In this document: piece after piece, positions 44,680 through 52,807 of the stretch | Layout of the letters: each line of letters starts with the position of its first letter | Position numbering within the stretch: the first letter of the stretch is position 1 | Origin: Rufibacter sp. DG15C | GTDB lineage: Bacteria; Bacteroidota; Bacteroidia; Cytophagales; Hymenobacteraceae | Direction of reading: 5' to 3' | Length of the DNA: 64,000 nucleotides | NCBI RefSeq assembly: GCF_001577755.1 | Contig: NZ_CP010776.1 | Span: 3,224,001 to 3,288,000, forward strand | Made by a program: the position numbers and the translations under genes | The notes under the pieces: model-generated | Seen by the model: the letters and a program-made list of their open reading frames with translations, nothing else | Told to the model about the DNA's origin: nothing | Databases searched by the model: none

Positions 44680-45112
44680 AGTCCTGTACGTTGCCGCCAA
44701 ACCGGTGAATCTCTCTAATGATAGAAGAATTGATGGCCGCCAGGCTAGGCGAGGTGATTAAAAACACCGTCTCCAGTTCTGGGTTTACGTGCCGGTTGGC
44801 CTGCGCAATGGTGTTTTCATATTCAAAGTCCGTCGTATTTCTTAGTCCCCTTAGCAGGAATTTGGCACCTACCTCTTTGGCGAAATCTGCCGTCAAACCT
44901 TTGTAGGCTTGTACCCACACCTTCGGGTTGTCTTTGAAGACGTCCTCAATGATCTGCACCATGTCTTCTACCGGAAAATAGCGGCTCTTGCTGCTATTGT
45001 TGCCAATGGAGATGATGATGTTGTCAAACAACTCACAACCCCGCTGCACTACATCATAATGTCCGTTGGTGAAAGGGTCAAATGAGCCAGGGAAGAGGGC
45101 AATGCGTTTCAT
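44636..45112 (-). CDS. coaD: Phosphopantetheine adenylyltransferase
   Basis: This 158-residue enzyme carries out the fourth step of coenzyme A synthesis. It has the nucleotidyltransferase motif RIALFPGSFDPFTNGHYDVV (HxGH variant TNGH, His18), FLLRGLRNTTDFEYE, and SPSLAAINSSIIREIHRFGG, close to the C-terminal ISSTxxR-type motif. Length is normal. Its 3' end overlaps the convergent Nudix gene by 44 bp. Confidence 0.97.
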   Translation of the reverse strand: MKRIALFPGSFDPFTNGHYDVVQRGCELFDNIIISIGNNSSKSRYFPVEDMVQIIEDVFKDNPKVWVQAYKGLTADFAKEVGAKFLLRGLRNTTDFEYENTIAQANRHVNPELETVFLITSPSLAAINSSIIREIHRFGGNVQDFIPFQLSSLKPNNA

Positions 45113-45170
45113 AGAGGATGGCTGGTTGTACTATTGACGATTTAAGAACGGCTTAATAAAAACATAAAAG

Positions 45171-45210
45171 CCATTTTTTGCTTATTTTCCAGAAAATAGG
45201 CTAAAAACGG
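45171..45210. repeat. palindromic intergenic repeat (GTTTTTGGCC family)
   Basis: A 40-bp copy with centre CCAG. Inner arms TATTTTCC/GAAAATA are co-varied relative to the consensus. It lies 9 bp after the DUF3822 stop (minus strand). Confidence 0.88.
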
Positions 45211-45219
45211 AGGGTGAAC

Positions 45220-46107
45220 CTATTCACAAAAATGCAGGCTGTACATGTCAAAGTTGCGATGCTCAAAGAGGGCGTCAAAACGGTAGCTGTAACCCACGCC
45301 TGTTGGTTTCTTCCCGAACTGTACATTCCGAATGTACTTGCGCAACACTTCAAATAGTTCTGAGTGCACCATCAGCTCACCCCACACGTGGACCTGATCC
45401 TGGTCTGGGTTCATCTTCTTCTCCTGCAACACAAACAAGATAAAGTAGATGAAATCCTCTTGGGAGGAGAAGTAGAAGGAATTGCAAAACTCCAATCGGG
45501 TTTCATGCAACACTACCAGCGTGACGTAGTTCTTGTCCACGTACACATACAACTGCGGACGGGCACTGCGCTCAGCAGCGTGCAGGAAACCTTCCATGAG
45601 GCTGGAGGTCTGGTGCACAAACTCCAGTTCTGGGGTCTCAAAATGCCCTTCGGCCCAGGCCTGTAGTTTGGTGGGCACGGTGAACACGTTGATGAGTTCC
45701 AGGCGGGGATGCGCGTAGTCATGAACCAGTTCTGATGCACCGTCTAATTCTGCATTCAACTGCAGGTATTCTTCGCGGGCGTTCACATCAAACAAAGTGG
45801 CCGGAATGAGCGTGAACTGCTGGCTTTTAATGGCGATGCGCACCGTTTTCCAGCGCTTCTGCTGCAAGATGGGGCTGGTGGTGGTCAAAGACTCTAGATA
45901 GGATATGGCACCGTCTACGCTCACAGGTCTGTTGGACTCATAGTCTTCCATGGCCACAAACTTATTGCGCTCTGTGTCCAGGACGCCTAAACGCAGTCTG
46001 TGCGCGCCAAAGCAAAAATAAAGATGAGCGTTGGCAGAGGCAGACACGTCAAAGGCGTCATCTACCACGCGTTGCGATTGCTTAAAAGCTGCGGTGAAGC
46101 TATCCAA
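45220..46107 (-). CDS. DUF3822-family protein
   Basis: This 295-residue protein matches the DUF3822 pattern of Bacteroidota: an actin-like fold in two halves, with LYFCFGAHRLRLGVLD at the start and YVYVDKNYVTLVVLHETRLEFCNSF in the middle, then YFILFVLQEKKM and VHVWGEL. The function is unknown. In related genomes this gene commonly lies next to coaD and rsmD; here coaD is adjacent but rsmD is not seen. No ATG fits the N-terminus, so TTG 46107 is taken as the start. Confidence 0.8.
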   Translation of the reverse strand: MDSFTAAFKQSQRVVDDAFDVSASANAHLYFCFGAHRLRLGVLDTERNKFVAMEDYESNRPVSVDGAISYLESLTTTSPILQQKRWKTVRIAIKSQQFTLIPATLFDVNAREEYLQLNAELDGASELVHDYAHPRLELINVFTVPTKLQAWAEGHFETPELEFVHQTSSLMEGFLHAAERSARPQLYVYVDKNYVTLVVLHETRLEFCNSFYFSSQEDFIYFILFVLQEKKMNPDQDQVHVWGELMVHSELFEVLRKYIRNVQFGKKPTGVGYSYRFDALFEHRNFDMYSLHFCE

Positions 46108-46279
46108 AAGAAAGGGTGTAGAGGTAATACATGCAAGGCAACAACCACTGGCTGCCCAAGAGCTACAATTATACAGATTTTACCGCAACCGTGCACGCTC
46201 CCCTGATCATGCCCGCAGAATTATCAATAGCTATAAAACCCTAATCAGTTGAAAAACAGCAAGAAATTGAAAAGTGAAG

Positions 46280-46765
46280 CTAACTGGCAAATTCAAACCG
46301 AGGGATGAAAAGATCATCCATGTTCACCAGGCCGTGCAGGACGGGGTGCAGCTCTTCGCGGTGCAGGGCAAACATATCCTTGACGCTTAAAAAACGAACC
46401 TCCTCCAGCAACTGGGCCTCCAGGCTATGCTCAGGATCAGAGCCCATCTGCAACTCGCCAGACACCAGCTTTACTTCAAAGAACAACTCAATGGCGTGAA
46501 GCGGTGGGCGCAAGAATTCATGCAGGTACAGAAACCTGCCCACTTCCACCGTGAGGCCGGTCTCTTCCTGGAACTCCCGTTTAAGGCAGTCTTTTACTTT
46601 TTCGCCGTACTCCAAGCCACCGCCCGGCGGAATCCAGAAGGAGCCGTCAGTAAAGGCGGCCTTGTGGCGGGCCAGCAGTAACGTGTTGTTATGTATTAAT
46701 AGTCCGCAGACTCTCACGCGAGTTTTAAAGCTATATGGTTCCGCAAGCGGATGAATATTCTCCAT
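46280..46765 (-). CDS. Nudix hydrolase (ADP-ribose pyrophosphatase-like)
   Basis: This 161-residue single-domain Nudix protein has RVCGLLIHNNTLLLARH, then the box GGGLEYGEKVKDCLKREFQE (48-67, ending ETGL), and FLYLHEFLRPPLHAIELFF. The substrate is not evident. It is divergent from the PaaI thioesterase gene with 38 bp between start codons. The 172-bp region between this gene's end and the DUF3822 start holds nothing that I accept as a gene. Confidence 0.92.
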   Translation of the reverse strand: MENIHPLAEPYSFKTRVRVCGLLIHNNTLLLARHKAAFTDGSFWIPPGGGLEYGEKVKDCLKREFQEETGLTVEVGRFLYLHEFLRPPLHAIELFFEVKLVSGELQMGSDPEHSLEAQLLEEVRFLSVKDMFALHREELHPVLHGLVNMDDLFIPRFEFAS

Positions 46766-46768
46766 AGG

Positions 46769-46799
46769 TTGTAGGGCAGATCCTTAGGCCGTACTTTTG
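46769..46799 (+). promoter_or_regulatory. Bacteroidota-type promoter close to the start codon
   Basis: TTG at 46769-46771 and TACTTTTG at 46792-46799 are 20 nt apart. The ATG follows only 4 bp after the -7 box, so the transcript is probably leaderless or nearly so. Confidence 0.8.
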
Positions 46800-46803
46800 C
46801 CAA

Positions 46804-47265
46804 ATGATGCAGACGTATAATCCTCAGTACAGAGATACGGTAAAAGAAAAACTTCAGCGGCAATTTTACATGCATTTGTTGGGTTTTGAAATAGATACCA
46901 TAGAAATAGGAAGAGTAGAGGGCACCCTGGCCCTGGAGGAGAAACACAAGCAGCACAAGGGCTATGCCCACGGCGGCGTCACGGCCACGCTGGCAGATAT
47001 TGTCATGGGTTTTGCTGCGGTGACACTGGTACCCGCAGACCACCATGTGGTGACCGTTGACCTGCGCGTATCTTATTTAAACCCGGGTTTGGGTACCAAA
47101 TTAATAGCCAAGGGATGGGTGATTAAACAAGGTCGTAAATTGAACTTTTGTGAGGCCGAAATCTTTTCAGAAGGGGAACAGGGCCAGCAGGTTTTAATTG
47201 CCAAAGCGTCGGCCACCATGGCTACCTTGCACCCCGAAGATACCAAACCACAAAACCCCGCATGA
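46804..47265 (+). CDS. PaaI-family hotdog thioesterase
   Basis: This 153-residue protein has the PaaI/YbgC-like hotdog core KGYAHGGVTATLADIVMGFA, in which H56-G-G and the downstream Asp65 form the usual active-site helix, then VTVDLRVSYLNPG. It should cleave acyl-CoA thioesters; the acyl group is unknown. ATG 46804 and ATG 46807 are adjacent; the promoter position argues for a very short leader. Its last codons overlap the helicase start (ATGA), so the two genes are coupled. Confidence 0.9.
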   Translation: MMQTYNPQYRDTVKEKLQRQFYMHLLGFEIDTIEIGRVEGTLALEEKHKQHKGYAHGGVTATLADIVMGFAAVTLVPADHHVVTVDLRVSYLNPGLGTKLIAKGWVIKQGRKLNFCEAEIFSEGEQGQQVLIAKASATMATLHPEDTKPQNPA

Positions 47266-48689
47266 CCCCCGCAGAGGCCTTACGCAAGAGCTTTCCTTTT
47301 GAACCCACCGCTGACCAGGCGGCCCTTTTCCAGAAGCTGGAGCAGTTCATTCTGCGCAAAACCGGCCTAAAGGAAGTGTTCATGCTCAAAGGGTTTGCGG
47401 GTACCGGTAAAACCACGGTGGTAAGCGCCCTGGTCAAAATCCTGAACAAGTTTGGCTACAAGTACGTGCTGTTGGCGCCCACCGGTAGGGCCGCCAAAGT
47501 GATGGCCACCTACACGGGCAAGCAGGCCTCTACCATTCATAAGAAAATCTACAAGCAGACGGCCAACGCCTACTCAGATGGGTTGGCCTTCACGCGCCAG
47601 CCCAACAAGCAGGAGCATGTGCTCTACATAGTGGATGAGGCCTCCATGATCTCAGATGAGAAAGCCTTTGGGGATAACGGTCTTCTGCAGGACTTGATGG
47701 CCTACATCTTTGAGCACACCAACAACAAGCTGCTCTTGATAGGAGACACCGCCCAGCTGCCACCGGTGAACCAGACCATCAGCCCGTCACTAGACCCTGC
47801 GTACTTGCAGAACAATTTCCAGGTACACGTGCACCAGATGGAAATGCGGCAAGTGATGCGCCAGGCCGAGGAATCCGGCATCTTGATGAACGCCACTCGC
47901 ATGCGGAACGAGCTCATCAAAGAACAGCCCGAACTCAGCTTTAGGACCAAAGGCTACCACGATATTTTTGCCATGACTGGTGAGAAACTGGAGGATGGCT
48001 TGCGCTACGCCTATGAGAAGTTCGGGATTGACAACACCACCGTTATCTGCCGTTCCAACAAAACCGCCAACCTCTACAACCAGCACATCAGGCGCCAGAT
48101 TTTCTTCCATGAAGACGAGATAAGCGCCGGCGATTACCTCATGATTGTGCGCAACAACTACGGTTGGCTGCCCAAAGACTCCAGCATAGGCTTCATGGCC
48201 AACGGTGACTTCGTGGAAATCACCAAAATCATCCGCTATGAGGAGATGTATAACATGCGCTTCGCGGATGTGCAGATAAAGTTTGTGGACTATCCACAGG
48301 AAGAGGAGCTGGAAATCAAGATCATGCTGGACACGCTGCATTCAGAGACGCCCGCCCTGCCCGCTGACAAAAACAAGCAACTCTACGCCGAGGTCCTGCA
48401 AGACTACCAGCACCTCAAAAGCAAGCGACAACGGACCCTAGAGATGAAGCAAGACAAGTACTTGAATGCCCTGCAAGTGAAGTTTGCCTACGCCTTAACC
48501 TGCCACAAGGCGCAGGGTGGCCAATGGCAGGCGGTGTTTGTGGACTATGGGTACCTGAAGGAGGACTTGGTGAACCAGGAATTCGCACGTTGGCTATACA
48601 CGGCCACCACGCGGGCCTCAGAGCAGTTGTTTCTGGTCAACTTTAACTCTAAATTGCTGGAAGGTGCGCCTATTGAGATAGAAGAATAA
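47262..48689 (+). CDS. RecD/Pif1-like superfamily 1 DNA helicase
   Basis: This 475-residue ATPase has Walker A FMLKGFAGTGKTTVVSALV, motif Ia LLAPTGRAAKVMA, Walker B YIVDEASMI (Asp-Glu), motif III LLLIGDTAQLPPV, and C-terminal UvrD-like motifs YALTCHKAQGGQW and YTATTRASEQLFLV. This is the compact RecD2/Dda-like layout. It would unwind DNA 5' to 3' in repair or replication restart. It overlaps the thioesterase stop by 4 bp. Confidence 0.93.
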   Translation: MTPAEALRKSFPFEPTADQAALFQKLEQFILRKTGLKEVFMLKGFAGTGKTTVVSALVKILNKFGYKYVLLAPTGRAAKVMATYTGKQASTIHKKIYKQTANAYSDGLAFTRQPNKQEHVLYIVDEASMISDEKAFGDNGLLQDLMAYIFEHTNNKLLLIGDTAQLPPVNQTISPSLDPAYLQNNFQVHVHQMEMRQVMRQAEESGILMNATRMRNELIKEQPELSFRTKGYHDIFAMTGEKLEDGLRYAYEKFGIDNTTVICRSNKTANLYNQHIRRQIFFHEDEISAGDYLMIVRNNYGWLPKDSSIGFMANGDFVEITKIIRYEEMYNMRFADVQIKFVDYPQEEELEIKIMLDTLHSETPALPADKNKQLYAEVLQDYQHLKSKRQRTLEMKQDKYLNALQVKFAYALTCHKAQGGQWQAVFVDYGYLKEDLVNQEFARWLYTATTRASEQLFLVNFNSKLLEGAPIEIEE

Positions 48690-48732
48690 TATAGGTATTG
48701 AGAAGATAGTTACTAGTTTGAAACCTAACAAT

Positions 48733-49173
48733 ATGAAGAAGATTTTACTTTGGGGGCTGTTCCTGTTTTTGGGAAGCACCGCGGCCATGGCCCAAACCAC
48801 GCAAGACAGTACGTTAACGGCCGTGGTACCGGTAGTGGCTCCGCCAGTACCAGCCGGACCGTCCATTGTGTTTGAGGAGCCCAAGCATGACTTTGGCACC
48901 ATCAAGCAGGGCGAAGTGGTGGAATACACCTTTAAATTCACCAACAACGGGTCTAAGCCTTTGGTGATTTCCAACGTACGCACCACCTGCGGTTGTACCG
49001 TGCCCACCTGGCCGAAGACGCCCATTCAGCCCGGACAATCAGCGGACATCACGGCCCATTTTAACAGCGCTGGCAAACTAGGAAAGCAGAACAAAGTCAT
49101 TACCATAGACTCCAACGCCCTACAAGGCACCACCCAGGTAATGATTGCTACTACCATAGTGGCTGCTCAATAA
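48733..49173 (+). CDS. DUF1573-family secreted protein
   Basis: This 146-residue protein has a signal peptide (MKKILLWGLFLFLGSTAAMA), a short Thr/Val/Pro-rich spacer and one immunoglobulin-like DUF1573 domain (about 48-143). The domain shows KHDFGTIKQGEVVEYTFKFT, PLVISNVRTTCGCTVPTWPK and PGQSADITAHFNSAGKLGKQ. The paired cysteines of TTCGCT are characteristic. The role is unknown. ATG 48733 is preferred over a TTG at 48718. Confidence 0.92.
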   Translation: MKKILLWGLFLFLGSTAAMAQTTQDSTLTAVVPVVAPPVPAGPSIVFEEPKHDFGTIKQGEVVEYTFKFTNNGSKPLVISNVRTTCGCTVPTWPKTPIQPGQSADITAHFNSAGKLGKQNKVITIDSNALQGTTQVMIATTIVAAQ

Positions 49174-49176
49174 TCT

Positions 49177-49254
49177 GTTTTTGGCCTATTTTCCAGAAAG
49201 CAACGCAAAAACGCCTCTCTAGCTTTTAAGCTAGAGAGGCGTTTTTGCGTTGCT
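49177..49254. repeat. Chimeric element: palindromic repeat merged with a second, perfect hairpin
   Basis: A repeat copy (49177-49212) has a normal left arm, but its right arm reads GAAAGCAACGCAAAAACG. That altered arm is the left arm of a second 56-bp palindrome (49199-49254) ending GCGTTTTTGCGTTGCT, in which pairing is exact. The second hairpin may terminate the DUF1573 gene. The following 49255-49424 holds no gene that I can see. Confidence 0.85.
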
Positions 49255-49424
49255 GATTGTCAATTGAATCTATTTAGTGTATTCATTCTTTATGCAGCAA
49301 GCGTCCCAATGTATGTCAGAATAAAAAGCGTAAGAACACAAGCGGAGACTTGCGCCATGATATCCAGCTTTTTAAAGTTTAGGAGAATCTAGGGTTAAGG
49401 TATTGTTACATAAGATTCGTTAGG

Positions 49425-49484
49425 AGAAAGAAATTCATTTTTGGCTTGTTTTCTGGAAAACAAGCCAAAAATGAATTTCTTTCT
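49425..49484. repeat. palindromic repeat with long locus-specific arms
   Basis: A 60-bp palindrome, nearly perfect: AGAAAGAAATTCAT outer arms around GGCTTGTTTTCT/GGAAAACAAGCC. Confidence 0.93.
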
Positions 49485-49520
49485 AAGCACAACAACCAAC
49501 AATTGACAATAAACAATCTA

Positions 49521-49901
49521 TTACAGATTCTTTGCCAGTACCCAGACCAAATTCAACCATCCGGCAATCAGGAACAGGCCGCCAATGGGCGTGATGGCAC
49601 CCAGCCAGGTAATGCCGGTCACGCTCAGAATGTATAGGCTGCCCGAGAAAATCAGAATCCCGATCAAGAAGCAGATACCCGTAATTTTCATGCCCGTAAT
49701 AGCAGGGAAATGGGTGATGAGAATGCCCACTAGCAGAAGGCCTAGGGCATGGTACATCTGGTATTTGACGGCGGTTTCAAAGGTCTCAGTGCGGTTGGTG
49801 ACCGCTAGGATGTCTTTAAGGCCGTGTGCCCCGAAGGCGCCAATCATCACGCCCAGGCCACTGATCAAAGCGCCGAGTATCAAAATCGTTTTAGGTGACA
49901 T
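49521..49901 (-). CDS. DUF423-family membrane protein
   Basis: This 126-residue protein has four hydrophobic segments and the DUF423 (YgdD-like) signatures GALISGLGVMIGAFGAHGLK, TFETAVKYQMYHALGLLLVG and FSGSLYILSVTGITWLGAITPIGG (split). The function is unknown. It begins 4 bp after the YggS-family gene and is probably co-transcribed with it. Confidence 0.92.
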   Translation of the reverse strand: MSPKTILILGALISGLGVMIGAFGAHGLKDILAVTNRTETFETAVKYQMYHALGLLLVGILITHFPAITGMKITGICFLIGILIFSGSLYILSVTGITWLGAITPIGGLFLIAGWLNLVWVLAKNL

Positions 49902-49905
49902 GCGT

Positions 49906-50595
49906 TTATTGGTTTGAAGGAAGGTTGTAGTTTCTATGCCCGAAGATGGCGCTGCCCACCCGGATCATGGTGCTGCCTTCGGCGATGGCTAATTGGTAGT
50001 CTGAGCTCATGCCCATGGAGATTTCCTTGAAGGATTCGGCACCCGCGAAAAACTCTTGTTTTAGAGTGTCAAAGATAGCGCGGAGGGCCCTGAATTCCTT
50101 TTGCAGTTCTTCGTCAGACTCGGTGTTGGTGGCCACGCCCATCACGCCGCAAATGCGCACATTCTGCAATTCTTTAAACGCCTCAGACCGAAGCAGCTGT
50201 TGGGCTTCTTCCAGGGACAGACCGTATTTGGTTTCCTCCTCGGCAATGTAAAACTGCAGCAAAACATCAATCACGCGGTCATACTTAAGCGCCTGTTTGT
50301 TGATTTCCTGGAGCAGCTTTAAACTATCCACGGACTGAATCAAATGCACATAGGGCGCTATGTACTTTACCTTGTTGGTCTGCAAGTGGCCAATCATGTG
50401 CCATTGTACATCCTCGGGGAGCGAAGGTTGCTTCTCCATCATCTCCTGTACCTTATTCTCCCCGAAAGCCCGTTGGCCGGCGGCATAGGCTTCCCTGATC
50501 AGCTCCACGGGGTGGGTTTTAGAAACCGCTATCAACTGGCAGTTGGAGCCTTGCAGCCTTTTGTTAAACTCCTGTATGCTTTCTTGGATGGACAT
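49906..50595 (-). CDS. YggS-family PLP homeostasis protein
   Basis: This 229-residue fold-type III PLP-binding protein (PLPBP/YggS) has the cofactor lysine in LIAVSKTHPVELIREAYAAG, then FGENKVQEMMEK, WHMIGHLQTNKVKYI, ICGVMGVATNT and SMGMSSDYQLAIAEGSTMIRVG. It balances vitamin B6 and amino-acid pools rather than catalysing a known reaction. ATG 50595 is preferred over the in-frame 50631, whose extra residues come from the adjoining repeat. It forms a pair with the DUF423 gene. Confidence 0.95.
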   Translation of the reverse strand: MSIQESIQEFNKRLQGSNCQLIAVSKTHPVELIREAYAAGQRAFGENKVQEMMEKQPSLPEDVQWHMIGHLQTNKVKYIAPYVHLIQSVDSLKLLQEINKQALKYDRVIDVLLQFYIAEEETKYGLSLEEAQQLLRSEAFKELQNVRICGVMGVATNTESDEELQKEFRALRAIFDTLKQEFFAGAESFKEISMGMSSDYQLAIAEGSTMIRVGSAIFGHRNYNLPSNQ

Positions 50596-50604
50596 TTCTT
50601 TGGG

Positions 50605-50704
50605 ATTTAAGACGCAAGATATAAGACACAAGATTTCTTTTTAAATCACCAATTATATATGACTGAAGGAGTCTTGAATCTTATGTCTTACGTCTTGTGT
50701 CTAT
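50605..50704. repeat. inverted low-complexity arms (AGACACAAGACGCAAGA family)
   Basis: AAGACGCAAGATATAAGACA at 50610-50629 is mirrored by TCTTATGTCTTACGTCTTGTG at 50679-50699 (shown in part). Arms of about 25 nt can pair across a 45-nt loop. The unit AAGACRYAAGA repeats quasi-tandemly. Confidence 0.7.
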
Positions 50705-50708
50705 TATT

Positions 50709-51758
50709 CTAATCTTCTAACGCGTTGGTGAAAAAGGTGTTTTTGAGCAGGAGCCAGAACAGAAAGAGAAGAATGGCCCAGCGCAAATATACCTGGTAGT
50801 AGTCTTTGGTGTCGCGGTAGCGGGTTTCTTTTACCTCGGTTTTCTCTAGGGCGTTGATTTTCTTGAAGATGCTTATGAGTGTATTGGCATCCTGGGCGCG
50901 GTAGAATTGGCCCTCAGCTAGAGAGGCCAGCTGCCGCAGAGTCTTTTCTTCCAGGCCAGTCTGCACCGTGACTACTTGACCCGTAGAGTCTGCCGGAAGT
51001 TGGACCGTGCCGTCTTTCCCGATGCCCACCGTGTAGAGCTTCACCTGGAAGGCGTGGGCCAATTGGGCCGCCAGCTCTGGGTCCAGGCTACCGGCAGTAT
51101 TCTCGCCGTCACTAATCAAAATGCATACTTTAGACTTGGCAGTGGATTCCCGCAGGCGGTTGAGGGCCACGGCCAGGGCGCTGCCAATGGCCGTTCCGTC
51201 TTCAGGGATCATGTTAAGCTCTATGCCTTCAATGCTTTCGCGTACCAAAGAATAGTCAGTGGTGAGCGGGACCAAAGAGAAAGCCTGACCAGCAAAGACT
51301 ACTACGCCAATGCGGTCCTGCACGCGGCCGTTCACAAACTGCAAGGCTACTTTTTTAGCGGCCTCCAAACGGTTGGGTTTAAAGTCGGTGAGTTCCATGG
51401 AGCCAGACACGTCCATGACCAGCACAATGTCAATGCCTTCGGCAAATTGCTCAATGGTCTCGTCGGTTTTCTGGGGACGGGCCAATGCCACCAAGACCAG
51501 CATCAAAAACAGCCCGAACACCAAGTCTGGCACGTAGCGCAGGGTGCTGGTCCAATGCCACTTGGCTTTGCCTTCAAACAAGGCCACGTCCAGCTTCTTC
51601 CGGAACCTGAGGTGCAAGAGCCAGCGCAGCAGAAACAGCAGCGGCACCGCCAGCAAAGCGTACAGAAAGCCCGGGTTCTCCCAGTCAAAGGACTGCCAGG
51701 TGCGCCAGCTAAACCAGTGCACGTTGAGCCAGGTATAATCAGAGGGTGTTTGCCACAT
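50709..51758 (-). CDS. BatA-like VWA-domain membrane protein
   Basis: This 349-residue protein has two N-terminal hydrophobic segments, a von Willebrand A domain (about 108-290) and a terminal helix (about 328-343). The MIDAS motif DxSxS is VMDVSGSMEL, with the later threonine in PEDGTAIGSAL and aspartate in LISDGENTAG. It matches BatA of the Bacteroidota aerotolerance cluster. Its start lies inside the previous gene's last codons (20-bp overlap). No batB follows: the next feature is a low-complexity inverted repeat and then the YggS-family gene. Confidence 0.9.
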   Translation of the reverse strand: MWQTPSDYTWLNVHWFSWRTWQSFDWENPGFLYALLAVPLLFLLRWLLHLRFRKKLDVALFEGKAKWHWTSTLRYVPDLVFGLFLMLVLVALARPQKTDETIEQFAEGIDIVLVMDVSGSMELTDFKPNRLEAAKKVALQFVNGRVQDRIGVVVFAGQAFSLVPLTTDYSLVRESIEGIELNMIPEDGTAIGSALAVALNRLRESTAKSKVCILISDGENTAGSLDPELAAQLAHAFQVKLYTVGIGKDGTVQLPADSTGQVVTVQTGLEEKTLRQLASLAEGQFYRAQDANTLISIFKKINALEKTEVKETRYRDTKDYYQVYLRWAILLFLFWLLLKNTFFTNALED

Positions 51759-52656
51759 TGCGCAGAGAGTCTCTAATGATTACAAACCGCAGCGCGGCAA
51801 ACTGGGAAAGCTGGGTGAGGGCGTCGGTCACTTCAGAGATGTCATCAGAGATGATGTTGCCGTAAATGGCCCGGTCGCATACTTTCAAGGCGTTGCCCAC
51901 CTGCTCATCCTCCTCATAAAAGTTGGTGATTTCCTTGGTGGTAAAGGAGCTAATCTCTTTCTCTTCCAGCTTTGTAAGGTAGTTTTTCCAGAGGGTAATG
52001 CCGCGCTCCAACTGCTCCAGGGTTCGGGTGCGTTTAAAGCGCTCCGTCGTGCTTTGAAACCGACTCTGGAACTGGTTTTGGTATTTCTGAAGCACATACA
52101 GCTTGTACCTATTGATGATGCGCTTGCCAAACAACCCCCAGATGCCGCCAATCAAGACCAAGCCGGCAATGCCCCCCAAACCCCAGTACAAATAGTTGAA
52201 CATCTCGGGCACGGGTTGCAGCTGGGTGGTAGACCGCAAGGGCAGAGGGTCCTCTACGGTAGTGACCAGCTGTCTTAAAAACAGCGAGTCTGGCAGGGTA
52301 TTCAACTGTAGGGTGTCTCCTTGCAGGAAGAGCTGCGCGTGCACCTGTAGTTTCTGTACCGGGCTCAGGCTGAAGGTGCGCAGCAGGTAAATGGTGCTGT
52401 CCACGCTTTTGGAGACTTGAGTGCGGGTAGGGTAGAACTCCTTCCTGACCAACTCAAATGGCGCGAATTTAAAGGAGCTGTCCGGGAAGACCAGCTCGGC
52501 TTCTGGGGCATGTACAGAGAGCAGCACATACCGCACGGTTTGGCCTACTTCAACAGTGTCTTTAAGAAAATAACCCTTGAGCTGGACAGTAGGAATCTGG
52601 GCTAACCCCGTGAAGGGAAGCAACCAAAACAACACCCACCAGCCTTTTTTACTCAT
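51739..52656 (-). CDS. BatD-like membrane protein of the Bat locus
   Basis: This 305-residue protein has a signal peptide (to about residue 20, FTGLAQ), a periplasmic beta-rich domain (about 21-150) and one transmembrane helix (about 157-176). A basic helical cytoplasmic tail follows, rich in Q/R/E (YKLYVLQKYQNQFQSRFQS). In Bat loci a short protein of this layout sits between the DUF58 and VWA genes. No enzymatic motif is visible. It overlaps the BatA-like gene by 20 bp, so they are coupled. Confidence 0.75.
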   Translation of the reverse strand: MSKKGWWVLFWLLPFTGLAQIPTVQLKGYFLKDTVEVGQTVRYVLLSVHAPEAELVFPDSSFKFAPFELVRKEFYPTRTQVSKSVDSTIYLLRTFSLSPVQKLQVHAQLFLQGDTLQLNTLPDSLFLRQLVTTVEDPLPLRSTTQLQPVPEMFNYLYWGLGGIAGLVLIGGIWGLFGKRIINRYKLYVLQKYQNQFQSRFQSTTERFKRTRTLEQLERGITLWKNYLTKLEEKEISSFTTKEITNFYEEDEQVGNALKVCDRAIYGNIISDDISEVTDALTQLSQFAALRFVIIRDSLRNVANTL

Positions 52657-52664
52657 GATGATTT

Positions 52665-52695
52665 TTAGACACAGAACGCAAGATACAAGACCGCC
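52665..52695. repeat. single AGACACAAGACGCAAGA-type low-complexity arm
   Basis: TTTTTAGACACAGAACGCAA followed by GATACAAGACC belongs to the same family as 50605-50704 and the right window edge. Confidence 0.6.
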
Positions 52696-52706
52696 GCCTT
52701 TTTTAA

Positions 52707-52746
52707 CCGTTTTTGGCCTACTTTCCAGAAAACAGCCTAAAAACGG
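52707..52746. repeat. palindromic intergenic repeat (GTTTTTGGCC family)
   Basis: A 40-bp copy with centre CCAG and a few mismatches. It lies inside the Bat locus, between the DUF58 gene and the BatD-like gene. Confidence 0.87.
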
Positions 52747-52807
52747 CCAGTGCTTGCGTGTAGTATTTCGCTATTCTTATTTAAGCTGAAGCCAGCACAC
52801 CGTTACC

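Noticed and set aside
46131-46247. 38-codon plus-strand frame between DUF3822 and the Nudix gene
   Set aside because: It has an ATG and a stop but no recognisable family, promoter or terminator, and its length is within chance expectation.
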